DNA from: an uncultured Granulosicoccaceae bacterium
GTDB lineage: Bacteria > Pseudomonadota > Gammaproteobacteria > Granulosicoccales > Granulosicoccaceae
Assembly: GCA_938007995.1 (NCBI GenBank)
Contig: CALLLW010000053.1
Span: 1-64,000, forward strand
Length of the DNA: 64,000 bases
Reading direction: 5' to 3'
Numbering within the stretch: the stretch's first letter is position 1; each line of letters starts with the position of its first letter. The notes below the pieces were generated by a model. It saw only the letters and a list, made by a program, of their open reading frames with translations, did no database searches and was not told where the DNA came from. Made by a program: the position numbers and the translations under genes. Of the stretch, positions 63,107 to 64,000 are shown piece after piece.

Positions 63107-63463
63107 CTACAGCCCGAGTGCGCTTTGCTGTTTTCGGCTCAAACTACCCAGGACCATGCGGTACGACTGTTCAATATAACACTTGATATCATCAGTACTG
63201 ACAACCGTCGGATCATAAACCTGAATCCATTTCAAACCACGGAATGCCATATATGGTGCTGGCCGATAACCATCTTCGAGCTGAAGAAAATAGAAATCAG
63301 CCTCGGCGGTTTTAAAAACAAACGCTGGTTGATCTGATTTTTCCCAGCCACCTATTGCGAACACTTTACCGCCAACTTTCCATACATGGGACTCACCCCA
63401 TTGCTTCACGTAGGTTGTCGCCGGCAGGCTTTTGCAGAATTCGTTAAACTCTTTGTATGTCAT
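63107..63463 (-). CDS. MmcQ/YjbR family protein
   Basis: A 118-residue protein of the double-wing CyaY-like MmcQ/YjbR fold. TYKEFNEFCKSLPATTYVKQ, then SHVWKVGGKVFAIGGWE and the C-terminal IEQSYRMVLGSLSRKQQ are family motifs. The role is poorly known; it is often described as DNA-binding. The ATG at 63463 is preferred over 63562 because the family starts there and GGCAGAG precedes it. Confidence 0.88.
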   Translation of the reverse strand: MTYKEFNEFCKSLPATTYVKQWGESHVWKVGGKVFAIGGWEKSDQPAFVFKTAEADFYFLQLEDGYRPAPYMAFRGLKWIQVYDPTVVSTDDIKCYIEQSYRMVLGSLSRKQQSALGL

Positions 63464-63670
63464 AAAATACTCTGCCTGGTGGTATGCAATTGATAAATCT
63501 GCAACCCGCGCGTAACATTGTTGTAGCAGCACCGCGATCGGCAAGGCTTCATGCTGGTTCAACAGCTTACGACGTTTTACTCAATAAATTTACAACTCGC
63601 GTCAATTTGATAGTGACTCGCTGATGCTACTGCCGAACCAAAAGCATCCGGATACAGAATAAGCCAAATC

Positions 63671-64000
63671 ATGACTACAGTAACCAAGAAACCTAGAATC
63701 GCAATTCTCGATGACTACTATGATCGAGCGCAATCCTACGCTGACTGGCAGAACTGTGATATCGCAGACTTTGTATTTTTCAATCAAGCCATTGCAGACG
63801 AAGCTGAGCTGGTGAGCGTGCTGTCAGAGTTTAACGCCATTGGTTTGATGCGCGAGCGCACCCCGTTTCCTGCATCACTGATCAATCAGCTACCCAATCT
63901 GGAACTGTTAATCACCAGTGGTAAGAAAAATGCGTCGATAGATGTGAAAGCGGCAAACGCTGCAGGAGTCACTGTCTGTGGCACGGAATCTCCCGGCCAC
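63671..64000 (+). CDS. D-2-hydroxyacid dehydrogenase family protein, N-terminal part, cut by the right edge
   Basis: The first 110 residues are present and the frame runs off the window. The N-terminal RIAILDDYYDRAQSYADW and AIGLMRERTPFPASLINQLPNLELLITSGKK match the PGDH-like family that includes many D-2-hydroxyacid dehydrogenases; the NAD-binding domain lies beyond the edge. The ATG at 63671 has no strong ribosome binding site. The substrate cannot be judged. Confidence 0.8.
   Translation, partial: MTTVTKKPRIAILDDYYDRAQSYADWQNCDIADFVFFNQAIADEAELVSVLSEFNAIGLMRERTPFPASLINQLPNLELLITSGKKNASIDVKAANAAGVTVCGTESPGH

Overview
The window looks like chromosomal DNA of a Gammaproteobacterium of roughly 50% GC, probably marine. 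This is an inference from gene content: a lineage of adenylylsulfate reductase with an AprM membrane anchor, an LpxR-like lipid A deacylase, a NhaR regulator, many TRAP transporters, two sulfatases and two SMP-30 lactonases. I saw no rRNA, tRNA, CRISPR array, prophage or intact insertion sequence.

Layout. 0.1-6.3 kb holds envelope and stress genes: an LpxR-like protein, a YHS-domain protein, a persulfide-sensor-like ArsR regulator with a split YeeE/YedE transporter, a fasciclin protein and a Do-family protease. 6.4-8.2 kb carries nhaR next to a decayed nhaA remnant and a Rho-binding antiterminator. 8.2-15 kb is a carbohydrate unit: a hydroxyacid dehydrogenase, a ribose-type ABC importer, and a divergent LacI regulator with an SMP-30 lactonase, with a perfect 18-bp palindrome between the divergent arms. 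15-20.8 kb has murI, a serine beta-lactamase-like hydrolase, a Kef-type antiporter, an AbiEii-like nucleotidyltransferase pair and a GNAT enzyme. 20.8-22.2 kb is decayed DNA with a truncated PEP-hydrolase-family gene.

22.2-32 kb is the sulfur region: a MoxR ATPase and a VWA/metallopeptidase-like protein, then aprM-aprB-aprA with a strong terminator, then an unknown protein, a SlyD-like FKBP, a TPR protein, another unknown and a 53-residue ORF. No sat or dsr genes are present. 32-36.7 kb encodes a large Kelch/carbohydrate-binding surface protein, a second SMP-30 protein and a TauE/SafE exporter.

36.8-43.7 kb looks like a catabolic island for a ring acid: a DRE-TIM (LeuA-like) enzyme, a GntR regulator, an intradiol dioxygenase, a DctPQM TRAP importer and a RutE-like nitroreductase. 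43.9-58.7 kb is a second island: a YciI-like protein, a TAXI-TRAP importer, two formylglycine-type sulfatase superfamily hydrolases, a fused HyuA-HyuB hydantoinase/oxoprolinase, a DAO-type FAD oxidoreductase, a uronate-dehydrogenase-like SDR and a PLP aminotransferase. Together they could import a sulfated or phosphorylated organic compound, remove the ester group, open an amide ring and oxidise the product. 58.7-62.6 kb has a Rap1a-like secreted protein and an FMO, P450 and nitrilase set. The right edge has a MmcQ/YjbR protein and the start of another hydroxyacid dehydrogenase.
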